From Desulfobacula sp. (lineage in GTDB: Bacteria > Desulfobacterota > Desulfobacteria > Desulfobacterales > Desulfobacteraceae), in contig JAMPXP010000008.1 in NCBI GenBank assembly GCA_023701135.1, forward strand, positions 124,001 to 188,000: a DNA stretch of 64,000 nt, read 5' to 3'. Of this stretch, positions 1 to 9,589 are shown one piece after another. Under the pieces are notes generated by a model, which saw only the letters and a list, made by a program, of their open reading frames with translations, was not told the DNA's origin and did not search any database. The position numbers and the translations under genes are program-made. The first letter of the stretch is position 1. Every line of letters begins with the position of its first letter.

Positions 1-1014
1 CCGGAGATACTGTTCCTTTCTCGGGATTTCTCTCGGGATCACCAGGCTCATGATGTTGGAGGACAGCACCTCACAAAGGGTATTGTATCCGCCCATGCAC
101 ACCACAAGGTCTGAGGCGGCAATGAGGGTTTCCATGTCCGGGAAAAAATCATAGGCCAGAATGCCCAGATTCCCGGCCCGCTCCAGTACCAGGTCTGTAT
201 CATTTTTCGATAAAAATGGCCCTGTGACCAGAATGCTTTGGAAGGCCGGCAGGATGGATTGCGCCTTCATGCTTTCCAGCATTTTAAGGTAGGCATCCAG
301 AACATGGAATCCGTCACCGCCGCCACCCGTGGTAACGGTAATCAGGTTTTCGTTTTTCATGACATTCAACTGAAGCCTTAAAGCTTCGGCCATGCCTTCC
401 TTGGGCACTTTACGGGGGATATAGCCGGTAAAATAGAGTTTTTTTTCAATGGATGCCGGTATCTTGTACTCCAGAACCGGGTCATAGATGCTTTTTTGGC
501 CATAGACCCAGACCTCGGTGTAGAACTCCTCTATGGTGGAATAGATATTTTTTTTTTCCCAGTCGGAAATGACGGTTTGCGCATCATCCATGATATCCCG
601 GAGTCCGAGAATGGTTTTGGTCTGTTTGAGATTTTCCTTGATCCATTCAAGGGCCGGCATCACTTCTTTTTTTAAGCCCTGGGGTTCCTTGTCCACGATG
701 AACAGGTCCGGCAGAAAGGTTTTGACCGTTGCCATGATAATGCTCTGGCGGATATCCATGGCTTGTACCGGATCAATCCGGATGGTCAGGGGAAAATATT
801 CGTCATTGGCCTTTTTGATCATTCCCGGAATCCGGACATAATCCACATATTTTGGAAAAGTCAGCCGGCCTGCAATGGGGGAACCGGTCAGAATCAGAAT
901 ATTGGTGTCGTCTTTTCTCAACTGCTCTGCAATGGCCATGGTCCTTCTGATATGTCCCAGTCCATAGGTATCGTGGGAATACATGAGAATATTGAAAGAT
1001 GAATTTTTATCCAT
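1..1014 (-). CDS. Predicted glycosyltransferase (COG4671-like), 3' end cut by window edge
   Basis: Read on the minus strand, the frame opens with an ATG at 1012-1014 and stays open to base 1, so at least 338 codons are present and the C-terminus lies outside the window. Near residue 13 it has the segment SHDTYGLGHIRR, typical of the N-terminal lobe of MurG-like/COG4671 predicted glycosyltransferases. A glycine-rich VTTGGGGDGFHVL stretch and a late VVCMGGYNTLCE segment match the nucleotide-sugar binding C-lobe of GT-B enzymes. It probably transfers a sugar from a nucleotide donor in the cytoplasm; acceptor unknown. An AAGGAG lies about 14 bases before the ATG, rather far. It is divergent from the ABC operon at 1335. 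Family call fairly sure, substrate not. Confidence 0.75.
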   Translation of the reverse strand, partial: MDKNSSFNILMYSHDTYGLGHIRRTMAIAEQLRKDDTNILILTGSPIAGRLTFPKYVDYVRIPGMIKKANDEYFPLTIRIDPVQAMDIRQSIIMATVKTFLPDLFIVDKEPQGLKKEVMPALEWIKENLKQTKTILGLRDIMDDAQTVISDWEKKNIYSTIEEFYTEVWVYGQKSIYDPVLEYKIPASIEKKLYFTGYIPRKVPKEGMAEALRLQLNVMKNENLITVTTGGGGDGFHVLDAYLKMLESMKAQSILPAFQSILVTGPFLSKNDTDLVLERAGNLGILAYDFFPDMETLIAASDLVVCMGGYNTLCEVLSSNIMSLVIPREIPRKEQYLR

Positions 1015-1165
1015 GGGGGTAGGTTTTTCTCCTTTGGCATAAGCGCTGAAAATTTATCTCTATCTAAACTGAGGCGCCAAGTCAAGGAAATGGATGTATA
1101 AATCTGGCCGGGGGTTTTTCCATTTAGCGGGAAGATATCTGTTTCCCGGCCCAATGTCCTATCTC

Positions 1166-1194
1166 TTGACTTCCTGAATAATTTTCATTATCAA
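1166..1194 (+). promoter_or_regulatory. Candidate sigma-70 promoter for the ABC/M28 operon
   Basis: TTGACT at 1166-1171 and TATCAA at 1189-1194 are separated by 17 bases, giving a start near 1201 and a leader of about 130 bases before the permease gene. It lies in the 320-base gap 1015-1334 between divergent genes; nothing else in that gap is convincing. On the other strand a TTGACT about 80 bases upstream of the glycosyltransferase start could serve that gene. Confidence 0.35.
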
Positions 1195-1334
1195 TGACAT
1201 ATTGGAATAAAACTGAAACACAATCAATCCCCTATGTTAGGTTTTATTCCACCCCTTTTGCGTAAATGGATACCTAATTTTTGCGGCTGGGGATTCGGCA
1301 AGAATGGCGGCAGCGACGGCACATTTCAGGGATT

Positions 1335-2012
1335 ATGCAGGGAAAAATCAAACCAAATCTTCCACAAAAGCAGGTGGTCCTGCCGTTTAAGAAATCTGTT
1401 GAAATTGCCGTAAAAAGCATAAACTCCAGATTTTTCCGCACCTTGATCACCACCATGAGCCTGATCCTGGCCATCTCTTTTTATGCCTATATCAAGGTCA
1501 ATCTTGATATTATATCAAGTATTGCCGCTTCCAATGATAAAGCTGCCATCCAGAGGCTTTCCCTCCAGGGAATTGAAGTCCCCGAGGAAGGCGGGGTCCT
1601 GGGGCTGTCCCCCCAGGAAAGATGGCTCCTTTTTCTTTCCTTGCTGGTCTGCGTGGTCGGGATTGTCAATACCCAGTTGATGGCGGTGGCAGACCGGTTC
1701 AGGGAAATCGGCACCATGAAATGCCTGGGCGCCCTTGACCGGTTTGTCCTGAGGCTGTTTTTAATCGAAGCCGTACTTCAGGGGCTCATCGGATCCGCCC
1801 TGGGCGGAGCGGCCGGGGCCGTCATCGCCTGTCTTGGAGCCCTTGTCAAATACGGCAGTTCCGTTATTGGCCTGATGTCTGTGAATCAAATATTAACCTC
1901 TGTTTTATCTGCAGTTGTTCTGGGGTGCCTGTTGAGCATTTTGGGCGTTCTGTACCCGGCCCTGCTGGCAGCAAAGATGCAGCCGGTGGAGGCCATGAGG
2001 GGAAGAGACTGA
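1335..2012 (+). CDS. Small FtsX/MacB-type ABC transporter permease
   Basis: The 225-residue protein has one membrane helix near residues 35-55 (LITTMSLILAISFYAYIKV), a short external loop of about 50 residues, then three C-terminal helices. This is the four-helix FtsX/MacB/LolC layout with a much reduced extracytoplasmic domain. The segment DRFREIGTMKCLGA after the second helix is the conserved FtsX motif where the ATPase couples. An upstream in-frame TTG at 1281 is possible, but ATG 1335 has an AGGGA just ahead and the upstream 18 residues look non-coding. The ATPase gene follows within 20 bases. Likely pairs with the much larger permease at 2760 to make an asymmetric transporter. Confidence 0.8.
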   Translation: MQGKIKPNLPQKQVVLPFKKSVEIAVKSINSRFFRTLITTMSLILAISFYAYIKVNLDIISSIAASNDKAAIQRLSLQGIEVPEEGGVLGLSPQERWLLFLSLLVCVVGIVNTQLMAVADRFREIGTMKCLGALDRFVLRLFLIEAVLQGLIGSALGGAAGAVIACLGALVKYGSSVIGLMSVNQILTSVLSAVVLGCLLSILGVLYPALLAAKMQPVEAMRGRD

Positions 2013-2028
2013 TGATGTGGAATCGTTT

Positions 2029-2763
2029 ATGAATCAATCAACCAGCATTGTTCGCATATCAGGGGTGATGAAGGATTTTACCATGGGCAAAACCATTGTC
2101 CAGGTATTAAAAGGTATTGATCTTGAGATCAGAGCCGGCGAATATGTGTCCATCATGGGGCCCTCCGGGTCCGGCAAAACAACCCTTTTCAATATGATCG
2201 GCGGGCTTGACAAACCGTCTTCCGGCTCTGTTTTTATCGACGAGATCGATATCTCCCAGTTGGATGCCTATGAGCTGGCCTGGCTGCGGTGCCGGAAAAT
2301 CGGATATATTTTCCAGACCTTTAATATCATCCAGGTCATGACAGCCCTGGAAAATGTGACCCTGCCCATGGTTTTTGCAGGGGTTTCCGATGACGAGGCC
2401 AGGGAAAGGGGGATGGACCTTCTGGACCTTGTCGGATTGAAAAAACGATTTCTGCACAAACCCTTTGAACTTTCCGGGGGCCAGCAGCAGCGTGTCGCCA
2501 TTGCCAGGGCCCTGGCCAATGACCCGGCCATTATCCTGGCCGATGAACCCACCGGTAACCTGGATCTTTCCACGGGAGAGGAAATCATTAAATTGCTGAA
2601 GCTGCTGAGCCAGGAAAAAGGGGTGACCATTATTTCGGCCACCCATGACCTGAAAATGCTCAATGTTTCGGACCGGGTGATCTGGATCAGCGACGGGAAA
2701 ATAGAAAAAATTGAAAAACGGGAAGAGCTTTCCATTTCCCTGGGACAGATCGGTGAAAAATGA
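2029..2763 (+). CDS. ABC transporter ATP-binding protein (LolD/MacB family)
   Basis: A 244-residue cytoplasmic ATPase. Walker A is GPSGSGKTT, the Q-loop sits in IFQTFNIIQVMTALENV, the signature is LSGGQQQR and Walker B is IILADEPTGNLD; all catalytic elements are intact. The ENVTLPM and ADEPTGNLD wording is typical of the LolD/MacB/FtsE branch that powers FtsX-type permeases, which act by mechanotransmission rather than by moving substrate across a pore. ATG 2029 is preferred over GTG 2017. Its stop overlaps the start of the next gene as ATGA, implying translational coupling to the M28-permease fusion. Confidence 0.9.
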   Translation: MNQSTSIVRISGVMKDFTMGKTIVQVLKGIDLEIRAGEYVSIMGPSGSGKTTLFNMIGGLDKPSSGSVFIDEIDISQLDAYELAWLRCRKIGYIFQTFNIIQVMTALENVTLPMVFAGVSDDEARERGMDLLDLVGLKKRFLHKPFELSGGQQQRVAIARALANDPAIILADEPTGNLDLSTGEEIIKLLKLLSQEKGVTIISATHDLKMLNVSDRVIWISDGKIEKIEKREELSISLGQIGEK

Positions 2764-5700
2764 GGGGGAAACGGGCTGCTGATATTTGGATCATTTTATC
2801 ATGCCTGGTTATTTTTCTTTTTTTCTGTTCCGGACCGGCGGTATCTTCGGAAAGCCTCCGTCAGCAGGTATTTTCAAAGCATGTCCAGGCGCTATCAGGC
2901 ATATCCGACCGAAGCAGCGGCACCGAAGGGGCCGCCCGGGCCGCTGCCTATATCAACGCTATTTTTAAGGACCTTGGATATGAAACCGGAGTCCAGACCT
3001 TTTCCATGCCTGTCCGGCTGGCGGCAAAAACCCGTCTCACCCTTGAAAAAACAGGCCAATCCATGGATATCTCTCCCTTTCTGTCCAATGCGGTTTCTCC
3101 GGATACCCTTGCCGAACCCGGTATCCAGGGCCCCCTGGTTTATGTGGGCAAGGGGGAAATGGGCGATTTTAACCATCAGGAGATCAAAAACGCCATTGTC
3201 CTCATGGATCTGGAATCCGGAGAGAACTGGATCAATGCCCTGACCCTGGGCGCCAAGGCCCTTATCTATGTTTTTGAACAGCCGCCGGACCGGTATTTAT
3301 TTGAGGACAAACTGGAGCTGTCTCCGGTGACGTTTCCGAAATTCATCCTTTCGGCAACCCAGGCAGAAATTTTGCTGCCCGGCTTTCAAACCCCTTCATC
3401 TCCCAAAGACAGCCCCCTTGTAAGGATCAGCTCCGATGTGAAATGGTCCCGGGCGGAACTTGAAAATATATATTGCCTGGTGCCGGGCCGGGATGAGACC
3501 CTCAAGGATGAATTGATTATTGTGGAAGGGTTTTATGATACCGCAGGATTTGTCCCCAAAAATTCCCCCGGCGCAGACCAGTCCTGTTCCATTGCCTCTC
3601 TTCTGGATCTGGCGGCTTTTCTGAAAAACAAACCGCCGGAACGCTCTGTTCTTCTCATGGCTACAGCCGGGCACGGCAACAGCCTTTCAGGCATGCGCGA
3701 GATGGTCTGGACCTTGGATATTTCATCGGGCCGCCTTAAAAAAATGCGGACAGCGGTTGAGCGGATCATGGCCGGGTCTGAACAGGGCCTTGAATTGTTG
3801 GACCGGTACGCCAGGCAGGAAAGTCTGACCAAAGAAGACCTGGACCGGGTCCAGGAAATGATCCTGGATGCCGTCAAGACACGCATAGACAGTCTGAGCA
3901 ACCAGTTGATGCAGCTTCGTCTTGAAAAGGATCCCGATGAAATCCGGATCAAGGGCCTGGCCGGTCAGAGAATGGCCCTGAAACGGTTTGAAAGCCGGAA
4001 TGACCTTGTGGCCCTGACCCGGGAAGAGGCTGAGCTGATGACGGCCCTGATCCCGCCTGCCAGAGAAAAAATTGAAAATACCCTGAAAGATGCAGGCATC
4101 CAGCAACAGAACCTTATTTCGGCAAGGGAATTGAAACAGGGGATTCAGGGAAAAAACATTCTGATGGTGTTTTCTTTACATCTTTCAAGCCATGGCACCG
4201 GTATCGGCGCTTTTAACGAAGGATGGCTCTATGAAATCGATGATGCCGTCAATGCCTTTGCGCCCTATGTAAAGGTGAATGAAACCCTTCTGGCCGGCGC
4301 CGATCAGGTGGCCGACCAGATTAATACCCATAATCTGTTAAAAGATACCTTAAGGCCCTCCCTTCACCGTTCCTGGCGCAGTTATTTCAAGGATAAACCC
4401 GCCCTGGGCGGAGAGGTCAGCAATCTGGCCGGATATCCCGGACTGAGCCTTGTCACTACCGATGATGCCAGACAATTCTGGAACACCCCCGAGGATACCC
4501 TGGAAAAAGTCGATATGGGCTATGCCGAAGATCAAAGCCGGTTCGTTTCCAATCTGATCGGAAATCTGGCTTCGGCTCCCGACATCTCCTTTCCAAGGCC
4601 TCCCCAGAACGGATTTGCAACCCTGGCCGGAAGGGCGAATTTCATGCGGCACGGGGCTGTATTCCCGGATGCACCGGCTCCGGGAAGCGTCATCCTTACG
4701 TTCCAGGGTCCGGGCATGTTTTATGCCATGGCGGACGATTCAGGGGATTTTTCCATCAAGGGCCTGGCCACGAGGAATCTCACTGTTCATAAAGCCATTC
4801 TGGAAGGGTATAAATTTGATGAAAGAACAGGAGATACCCTCTGGGCCATTGATAAAAAATTAACCACCAAGGACAGGTACCGGGTCAGGATGAAAACCAA
4901 CCAGGCCGAGACCAGCCTGGTGATGTTTCCCTGCAGCCAGACCACGCTTCTGGATCTTCTGGAACCCCGGACCTTCCGCTATATGACCCAGATGCAGGTA
5001 TTGGACGCAAGGACCGATGCCGTTCCGGTCCGACACTGGTACAGCCGCATCGACACCCGGTCATCCATTATCAGTTCCATCTATCTTCAGCCGGGGACCC
5101 CAATGAAACTGGCCCTGTCCGACACACTCCTGACCAAAAAATTTTTATTGACCCATTCGGACCAGCGCCATCCCGAAGGGAACGGGTACCCTGTGGATGG
5201 GGCCTCCATCATCGCCCCCACCTCGTATCTGGCCTCAAAGGACATGTGGTCCTTACTGAATCCGAGGATCAATAATCTTGAAGACAAGGGAATCAACAGC
5301 CAGAAAATCAGGGACCTCCAGATCCAGGGAAATAAGGCCTTGAAAGAGGCTGAAACCTATTTGGAGCAAAAACAATATGACCGGTTTTTCAGCGCCTCGG
5401 GTAATGCCCTGGCCCTTGCCGGGAGGGTATACGACCATGTGCTGAATATCCAGAAGGACGTGCTCTACGGAGTTCTGTTCTATATTGTCTTATTCGCCCC
5501 CTTTGCCTTTTGCATGGAACGGGTCCTGTTCGCCTTTATCACGATCTATAAACGGATCGCCGGATTTGTGGGGATACTGGTCCTGTTGATAGCGATTATC
5601 TACAATGTCCACCCGGCCTTTGACCTGGCCTACAGCCCCATTGTCATTATTCTGGCTTTTTTCATTCTCGGCTTATCCGCTGCGGTCACCTGGATTATTT

Positions 5701-7577
5701 TTAACCATTTTGAAAATGAGATGAAACGGTTTCAGCAGCACGGGAAAAGACGAAATGAAGGGGAAATCTCCCTGTTGAAAGCATTTTCCGCCTCTTTTCT
5801 CATGGGCGTCAACAATCTTCGGCGCAGGCGGGTCAGGACCTTTTTAACCTGCACCACCCTGGTTATCCTGACCTTTACCATCATGAGCTTCACCTCTGTC
5901 AAAAGTATCCGGCAGCATTCCCGGGTATTATTCAATGACCAAACCCCCTATCAGGGTCTCCTGATCAAACAGATGAACTGGCAGACCCTCCCCGGAAGGG
6001 CCTCTAAAATCATTGAAAATTCATTGGCATCCCAAATGATCGCCGCCCCAAGGGCCTGGCTGGAAACCAATGACCGCGCTCAAGCGGAAAGAATCCCCCT
6101 CCTGGCCGGTAGGGAAACCTTTGAGGCCAAGGGACTCGTCGGATTGTCCCCGAACGAATCCGTGATCAGCGGGCTTCCTGCGCGTCTTAGCCGGGGGCGG
6201 TGGTTTTCCCCCCAGGACCGGTACGCCATTATCATTCCCGAAAGCATGGCCCTTCAACTGAAGCTTCCTGATCCGGGCACAAAAGAAACCTTCATCACCC
6301 TGTGGTCCATTCCCTTTAAAGTCATCGGCACCTTTTCCGGTAAAGATTTTGACGGGTTCAGGGACCTGGATGGCGAAGCCCTGACCCCTGCCGTTTTTCC
6401 TGACGAAGTATTCCAGAAAACTACGGAAGCGGAGGTGGAGGCCATGGAATCCGGGGATGATATCCGGGCCTTTCAAAGCCGGTATCAGCATATTCCCTTT
6501 GATCAAACTGCCATTATCCCCTATGATACGCTGGTTTCCATGGGGGGCAGCCTTAAGAGCATTGCATTGAAATATAAAACAGATCCCCTGGACCATGCTT
6601 CAACCTTTCAACTGGTGGATCGGTTCGGATTATGGCTTTTCTCCGGTGAAAAAAAAGGGGTGTATATTTACAGTGCCAGTGAAGGACTGAATTACAGCGG
6701 CTTGCCCAATATCTTCATCCCCATCCTGATCTCGGTTTTCATTGTCCTGAATACCATGATCGGCAGCGTCCAGGAACGGAAAAAGGAAATCGGAATTTAT
6801 ACCTCCATCGGCATGGCGCCCTCCCATGTGTCCATTATTTTTATTGCCGAGGCCGTTTCCTATGCCGTATTGAGTGTGGTCCTGGGTTATCTTCTGGCCC
6901 AGTTGGTGGTGAAGGTTTTTGCAGGGACGGCCCTTCTCAACGGGCTGACCGTCAACTACTCCTCCCTTGGCGGGGTCTTTGCCATGGCCATGGTCATGCT
7001 GGTGGTGGTGCTGTCCTCCATTTATCCGTCCCGGATAGCGGCGGCCATCGCCATTCCCGATGTTGAAAAATCCTGGGAAATGGCCAAGGCGGAAGGCAAC
7101 ACCCTTTCCATTGACCTGCCGTTCCTGATCAAGGATGCCGAGGCCTTGAGCCTTTGCGGATTTCTTTATCAATTGTTTGATTCCCACCGGGCCATATCCC
7201 ATGGTATTTTCTCCGTGGGCAGACTGGAGGTGGTCCCCTTGTCCGAAACGCCTTCAGATAAAAAAGTGGGGGAGGCGCCCCTGGGTGATTTTCAGATTGA
7301 TTTTACAGCCTGGCTGGCTCCCTTTGACCTTGGGGTGATGCAGCAGGTTCATTTCAATGTCCGTTTTTCACAGCAGTTTCAAGGCTATATGGACATCATG
7401 CTGACCATTGTGCGGAACTCGGGCGAGCACAATACCTGGTGGCGGGTGAACAAAAGATTTGTGAACCTGATACGCAAACAACTGTTGGTCTGGCGGGCCA
7501 TGTCCATGGACGAAAAAAACAGCTTTGCCGATGGTATGGCATCCCGGACCCGAAAAAAGGACAGATCCCTTGTTTAA
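2760..7577 (+). CDS. Giant ABC permease: signal peptide, degenerate M28 peptidase domain, FtsX permease
   Basis: A 1605-residue membrane protein. Residues 1-30 form a signal peptide or anchor. Residues about 35-320 resemble an M28 aminopeptidase fold: a PA-like insert, then GFYDTAG near 255 and NSPGADQSCSIASLLDLAAF. Compared with the M28 zinc-ligand pattern (HYDS, GADD, GEE), the histidine is Phe and the glutamate pair is absent (ATAGHGN), so catalysis is probably lost although two aspartates remain. A charged helical segment, a second peptidase-like stretch and a carboxypeptidase-regulatory-like segment (about 630-700) follow. Helices cluster at about 900-985, the FtsX core starts near 1023, its last three helices span about 1313-1430, and a 170-residue tail follows. 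Coupled to the ATPase by ATGA overlap. Confidence 0.75.
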   Translation: MRGKRAADIWIILSCLVIFLFFCSGPAVSSESLRQQVFSKHVQALSGISDRSSGTEGAARAAAYINAIFKDLGYETGVQTFSMPVRLAAKTRLTLEKTGQSMDISPFLSNAVSPDTLAEPGIQGPLVYVGKGEMGDFNHQEIKNAIVLMDLESGENWINALTLGAKALIYVFEQPPDRYLFEDKLELSPVTFPKFILSATQAEILLPGFQTPSSPKDSPLVRISSDVKWSRAELENIYCLVPGRDETLKDELIIVEGFYDTAGFVPKNSPGADQSCSIASLLDLAAFLKNKPPERSVLLMATAGHGNSLSGMREMVWTLDISSGRLKKMRTAVERIMAGSEQGLELLDRYARQESLTKEDLDRVQEMILDAVKTRIDSLSNQLMQLRLEKDPDEIRIKGLAGQRMALKRFESRNDLVALTREEAELMTALIPPAREKIENTLKDAGIQQQNLISARELKQGIQGKNILMVFSLHLSSHGTGIGAFNEGWLYEIDDAVNAFAPYVKVNETLLAGADQVADQINTHNLLKDTLRPSLHRSWRSYFKDKPALGGEVSNLAGYPGLSLVTTDDARQFWNTPEDTLEKVDMGYAEDQSRFVSNLIGNLASAPDISFPRPPQNGFATLAGRANFMRHGAVFPDAPAPGSVILTFQGPGMFYAMADDSGDFSIKGLATRNLTVHKAILEGYKFDERTGDTLWAIDKKLTTKDRYRVRMKTNQAETSLVMFPCSQTTLLDLLEPRTFRYMTQMQVLDARTDAVPVRHWYSRIDTRSSIISSIYLQPGTPMKLALSDTLLTKKFLLTHSDQRHPEGNGYPVDGASIIAPTSYLASKDMWSLLNPRINNLEDKGINSQKIRDLQIQGNKALKEAETYLEQKQYDRFFSASGNALALAGRVYDHVLNIQKDVLYGVLFYIVLFAPFAFCMERVLFAFITIYKRIAGFVGILVLLIAIIYNVHPAFDLAYSPIVIILAFFILGLSAAVTWIIFNHFENEMKRFQQHGKRRNEGEISLLKAFSASFLMGVNNLRRRRVRTFLTCTTLVILTFTIMSFTSVKSIRQHSRVLFNDQTPYQGLLIKQMNWQTLPGRASKIIENSLASQMIAAPRAWLETNDRAQAERIPLLAGRETFEAKGLVGLSPNESVISGLPARLSRGRWFSPQDRYAIIIPESMALQLKLPDPGTKETFITLWSIPFKVIGTFSGKDFDGFRDLDGEALTPAVFPDEVFQKTTEAEVEAMESGDDIRAFQSRYQHIPFDQTAIIPYDTLVSMGGSLKSIALKYKTDPLDHASTFQLVDRFGLWLFSGEKKGVYIYSASEGLNYSGLPNIFIPILISVFIVLNTMIGSVQERKKEIGIYTSIGMAPSHVSIIFIAEAVSYAVLSVVLGYLLAQLVVKVFAGTALLNGLTVNYSSLGGVFAMAMVMLVVVLSSIYPSRIAAAIAIPDVEKSWEMAKAEGNTLSIDLPFLIKDAEALSLCGFLYQLFDSHRAISHGIFSVGRLEVVPLSETPSDKKVGEAPLGDFQIDFTAWLAPFDLGVMQQVHFNVRFSQQFQGYMDIMLTIVRNSGEHNTWWRVNKRFVNLIRKQLLVWRAMSMDEKNSFADGMASRTRKKDRSLV

Positions 7578-9564
7578 ACCCAGAAAAGAAGGAGAAACCA
7601 TCCGGCTGAGGGCCTTTGTCCTTGGATGTGTTCTGGCGGTTCTCATCTGTGCGCTCACGCCTTTCAACAATGTGTACCGCAATGCCACCCCCCTGGGAGG
7701 CGGGTATTTCCCCCTGGCGCCCTTTTATATACTGTTCTGGCTGACTCTCATTACCGTGCTTTCCGGGAAATGGTTCAAGGCAAAGCCCCTTTTGACCGGG
7801 CTGGAACTGGTCTTTACCTGGGGACTCATGGTGCTGGTGTCGGGAATCGCCTATACCGGTTTTGCCAGAACCTTTTTTATCAATCTCACGGCCCCCTTTT
7901 ATTTTGCAAGTGTTGAGAACCGTTGGCAGGAAATTATTCAGCCGCTTTTGCCCCATCATTTATTTCCCCGGGGCAATGACGCTGTTGAATTGATTTACAA
8001 CGGATTGGAAGGGGGCCGGGACATGGGGTGGCTGGAGCTGGCACGGCATATTCCATGGGATGCCTGGGTTCTGCCGTTTTTATCCTGGGGAGTTTTCATG
8101 GTCATCTGCTATTTTTTGATTCTGTGCATGATCCATATCATCTCCCACCAGGCCATGCAAAACGAGCGTATGAATTTTCCCCTTCTGATCGTTCCCAAAA
8201 TGATACAGACAGCTCTTGAAGAGAAAGATCCGGGCTCCTTTTTCTGTAACCGGTTCCTTCTCGCAGGGCTTGCCATCCCGGTCTGTCTGCATTTGCTGAA
8301 CGGCCTGAGCTTTTATTTCCCTTCCGTTCCCCAGATCAATACCCTGATTCTGGCCGGCTCCTATTTTCCCCAGCAGGGAATTTTCAATGGATTTATAAAA
8401 CTGAAACTTTATTTTTACCCTGCATTTATCGGATTTGCCTTTCTGGCTTCCAAACAGGTCTCTTTTTCATTCTGGTTTTTTTATATCCTGGGCGCTTTTT
8501 TCACCGGGGTCCTGACAGTGGCTGGATGGAGTTTTCCAGCCTCGGAACTGGGCACCACTTTTGGCCCTACGCTGTCAAGCCCTGAAGAGACCCAGATGAT
8601 AGGGGCTTTCATCGTTTTTGCGTTTTTTCTGGTCTGGCTGGCCCGGTTCCATTTTATGGGAATCACCCGGAATGCCTTCAGGTTCGGCCATAAAAATGCC
8701 AATGCCGGTCCCGTCACCGATCGAATCGCTTTCTGGGGGACGGGGACGGGATTTTTATTCCTTATGATCTGGTTTTCCGTTCATGGCGTGGCCCTGGGGC
8801 AGGGCATCCTGATCATCGTGTTTTTTCTGTTGTTCACCATGGTGGCCACCCGGGTCATCTGCCAGGGCGGGATCACCTATTTTACCTTGACGGTGGCGCC
8901 CCTTGACGCCATCAATACCCTTTTCGGGCTGAAAATATTTTCCAACCTGACCCTGCTCATCGGCAGTATCAGCCAGAAAATCCTGTTTCTGGATTTGAGG
9001 GAATCTGTTGCCCCTTCCATTCTTCACGTTCACCGGATCACCAGAAGGGCAAAATCAAAGGGCTGGATCGCCGTGGGGGTCTTTTTAACGATGCTGCTCT
9101 GCCTTGCGGTGTCGGCCGTTGCCATGATTCTTTTGTGCTATAAATACGGGATAAGGGATCTTCAGATGGACTGGGCCACCCGGACCACGGTATCAATGTA
9201 TAACAATATCCTGCCGGTGTTTCAAAATCATATGGAGCAAGGGGCTTCCATAAAGTATTTTGCCCTGGCCGGTGCCTTGGTCATGGGGCTTTTGTCGATT
9301 TTATACCACCGGTTTTACTGGTGGCCCCTCCATCCCATCGGCTATTTGATGGTATACAGTTCGGCCATGAAGATTTTATGGTTGAGTTTTTTCATCGGAT
9401 GGATGTTTAATGCCTTGTGCATGAGATATGGCGGGATCAGTCTTTTTACAAAAATGAGATATTTTTTTGTGGGATTGATCATGGGAGATTTTTTAATGGG
9501 CGGAACCTGGGCCATTATTGGTTTTTTTACGGAAACTGGCGGGTACCAGGTCCTTCCCCTGTAA
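7570..9564 (+). CDS. Polytopic membrane protein, DUF6785/DUF6784-like
   Basis: About 664 residues with a dozen or more hydrophobic helices. The N-terminal half matches my recollection of DUF6785 proteins (GGYFPLAPFYILFW; PFYFASVENRWQEI; PWDAWVLPFLSWG; ERMNFPLLIVP). The C-terminal part has the DUF6784 pattern (FYWWPLHPIGYLMVYS, then ALCMRYGG). The family resembles oligopeptide-type transporters, but no substrate is established to my knowledge. TTG 7570 is chosen because AAGGA lies 8 bases upstream; it overlaps the end of the M28-permease gene. An ATG at 7531 in the same frame has no visible binding site. Tight linkage to the ABC genes suggests a shared process at the inner membrane. Confidence 0.7.
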   Translation: MFKPRKEGETIRLRAFVLGCVLAVLICALTPFNNVYRNATPLGGGYFPLAPFYILFWLTLITVLSGKWFKAKPLLTGLELVFTWGLMVLVSGIAYTGFARTFFINLTAPFYFASVENRWQEIIQPLLPHHLFPRGNDAVELIYNGLEGGRDMGWLELARHIPWDAWVLPFLSWGVFMVICYFLILCMIHIISHQAMQNERMNFPLLIVPKMIQTALEEKDPGSFFCNRFLLAGLAIPVCLHLLNGLSFYFPSVPQINTLILAGSYFPQQGIFNGFIKLKLYFYPAFIGFAFLASKQVSFSFWFFYILGAFFTGVLTVAGWSFPASELGTTFGPTLSSPEETQMIGAFIVFAFFLVWLARFHFMGITRNAFRFGHKNANAGPVTDRIAFWGTGTGFLFLMIWFSVHGVALGQGILIIVFFLLFTMVATRVICQGGITYFTLTVAPLDAINTLFGLKIFSNLTLLIGSISQKILFLDLRESVAPSILHVHRITRRAKSKGWIAVGVFLTMLLCLAVSAVAMILLCYKYGIRDLQMDWATRTTVSMYNNILPVFQNHMEQGASIKYFALAGALVMGLLSILYHRFYWWPLHPIGYLMVYSSAMKILWLSFFIGWMFNALCMRYGGISLFTKMRYFFVGLIMGDFLMGGTWAIIGFFTETGGYQVLPL

Positions 9565-9589
9565 TTCATGAGATCGGGACCCATGGCAA

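Noticed and set aside
6021-7202. Two antisense open frames of about 190 codons under the M28-permease gene
   Set aside because: Composition mirrors the sense gene; no ribosome binding site or family motif.
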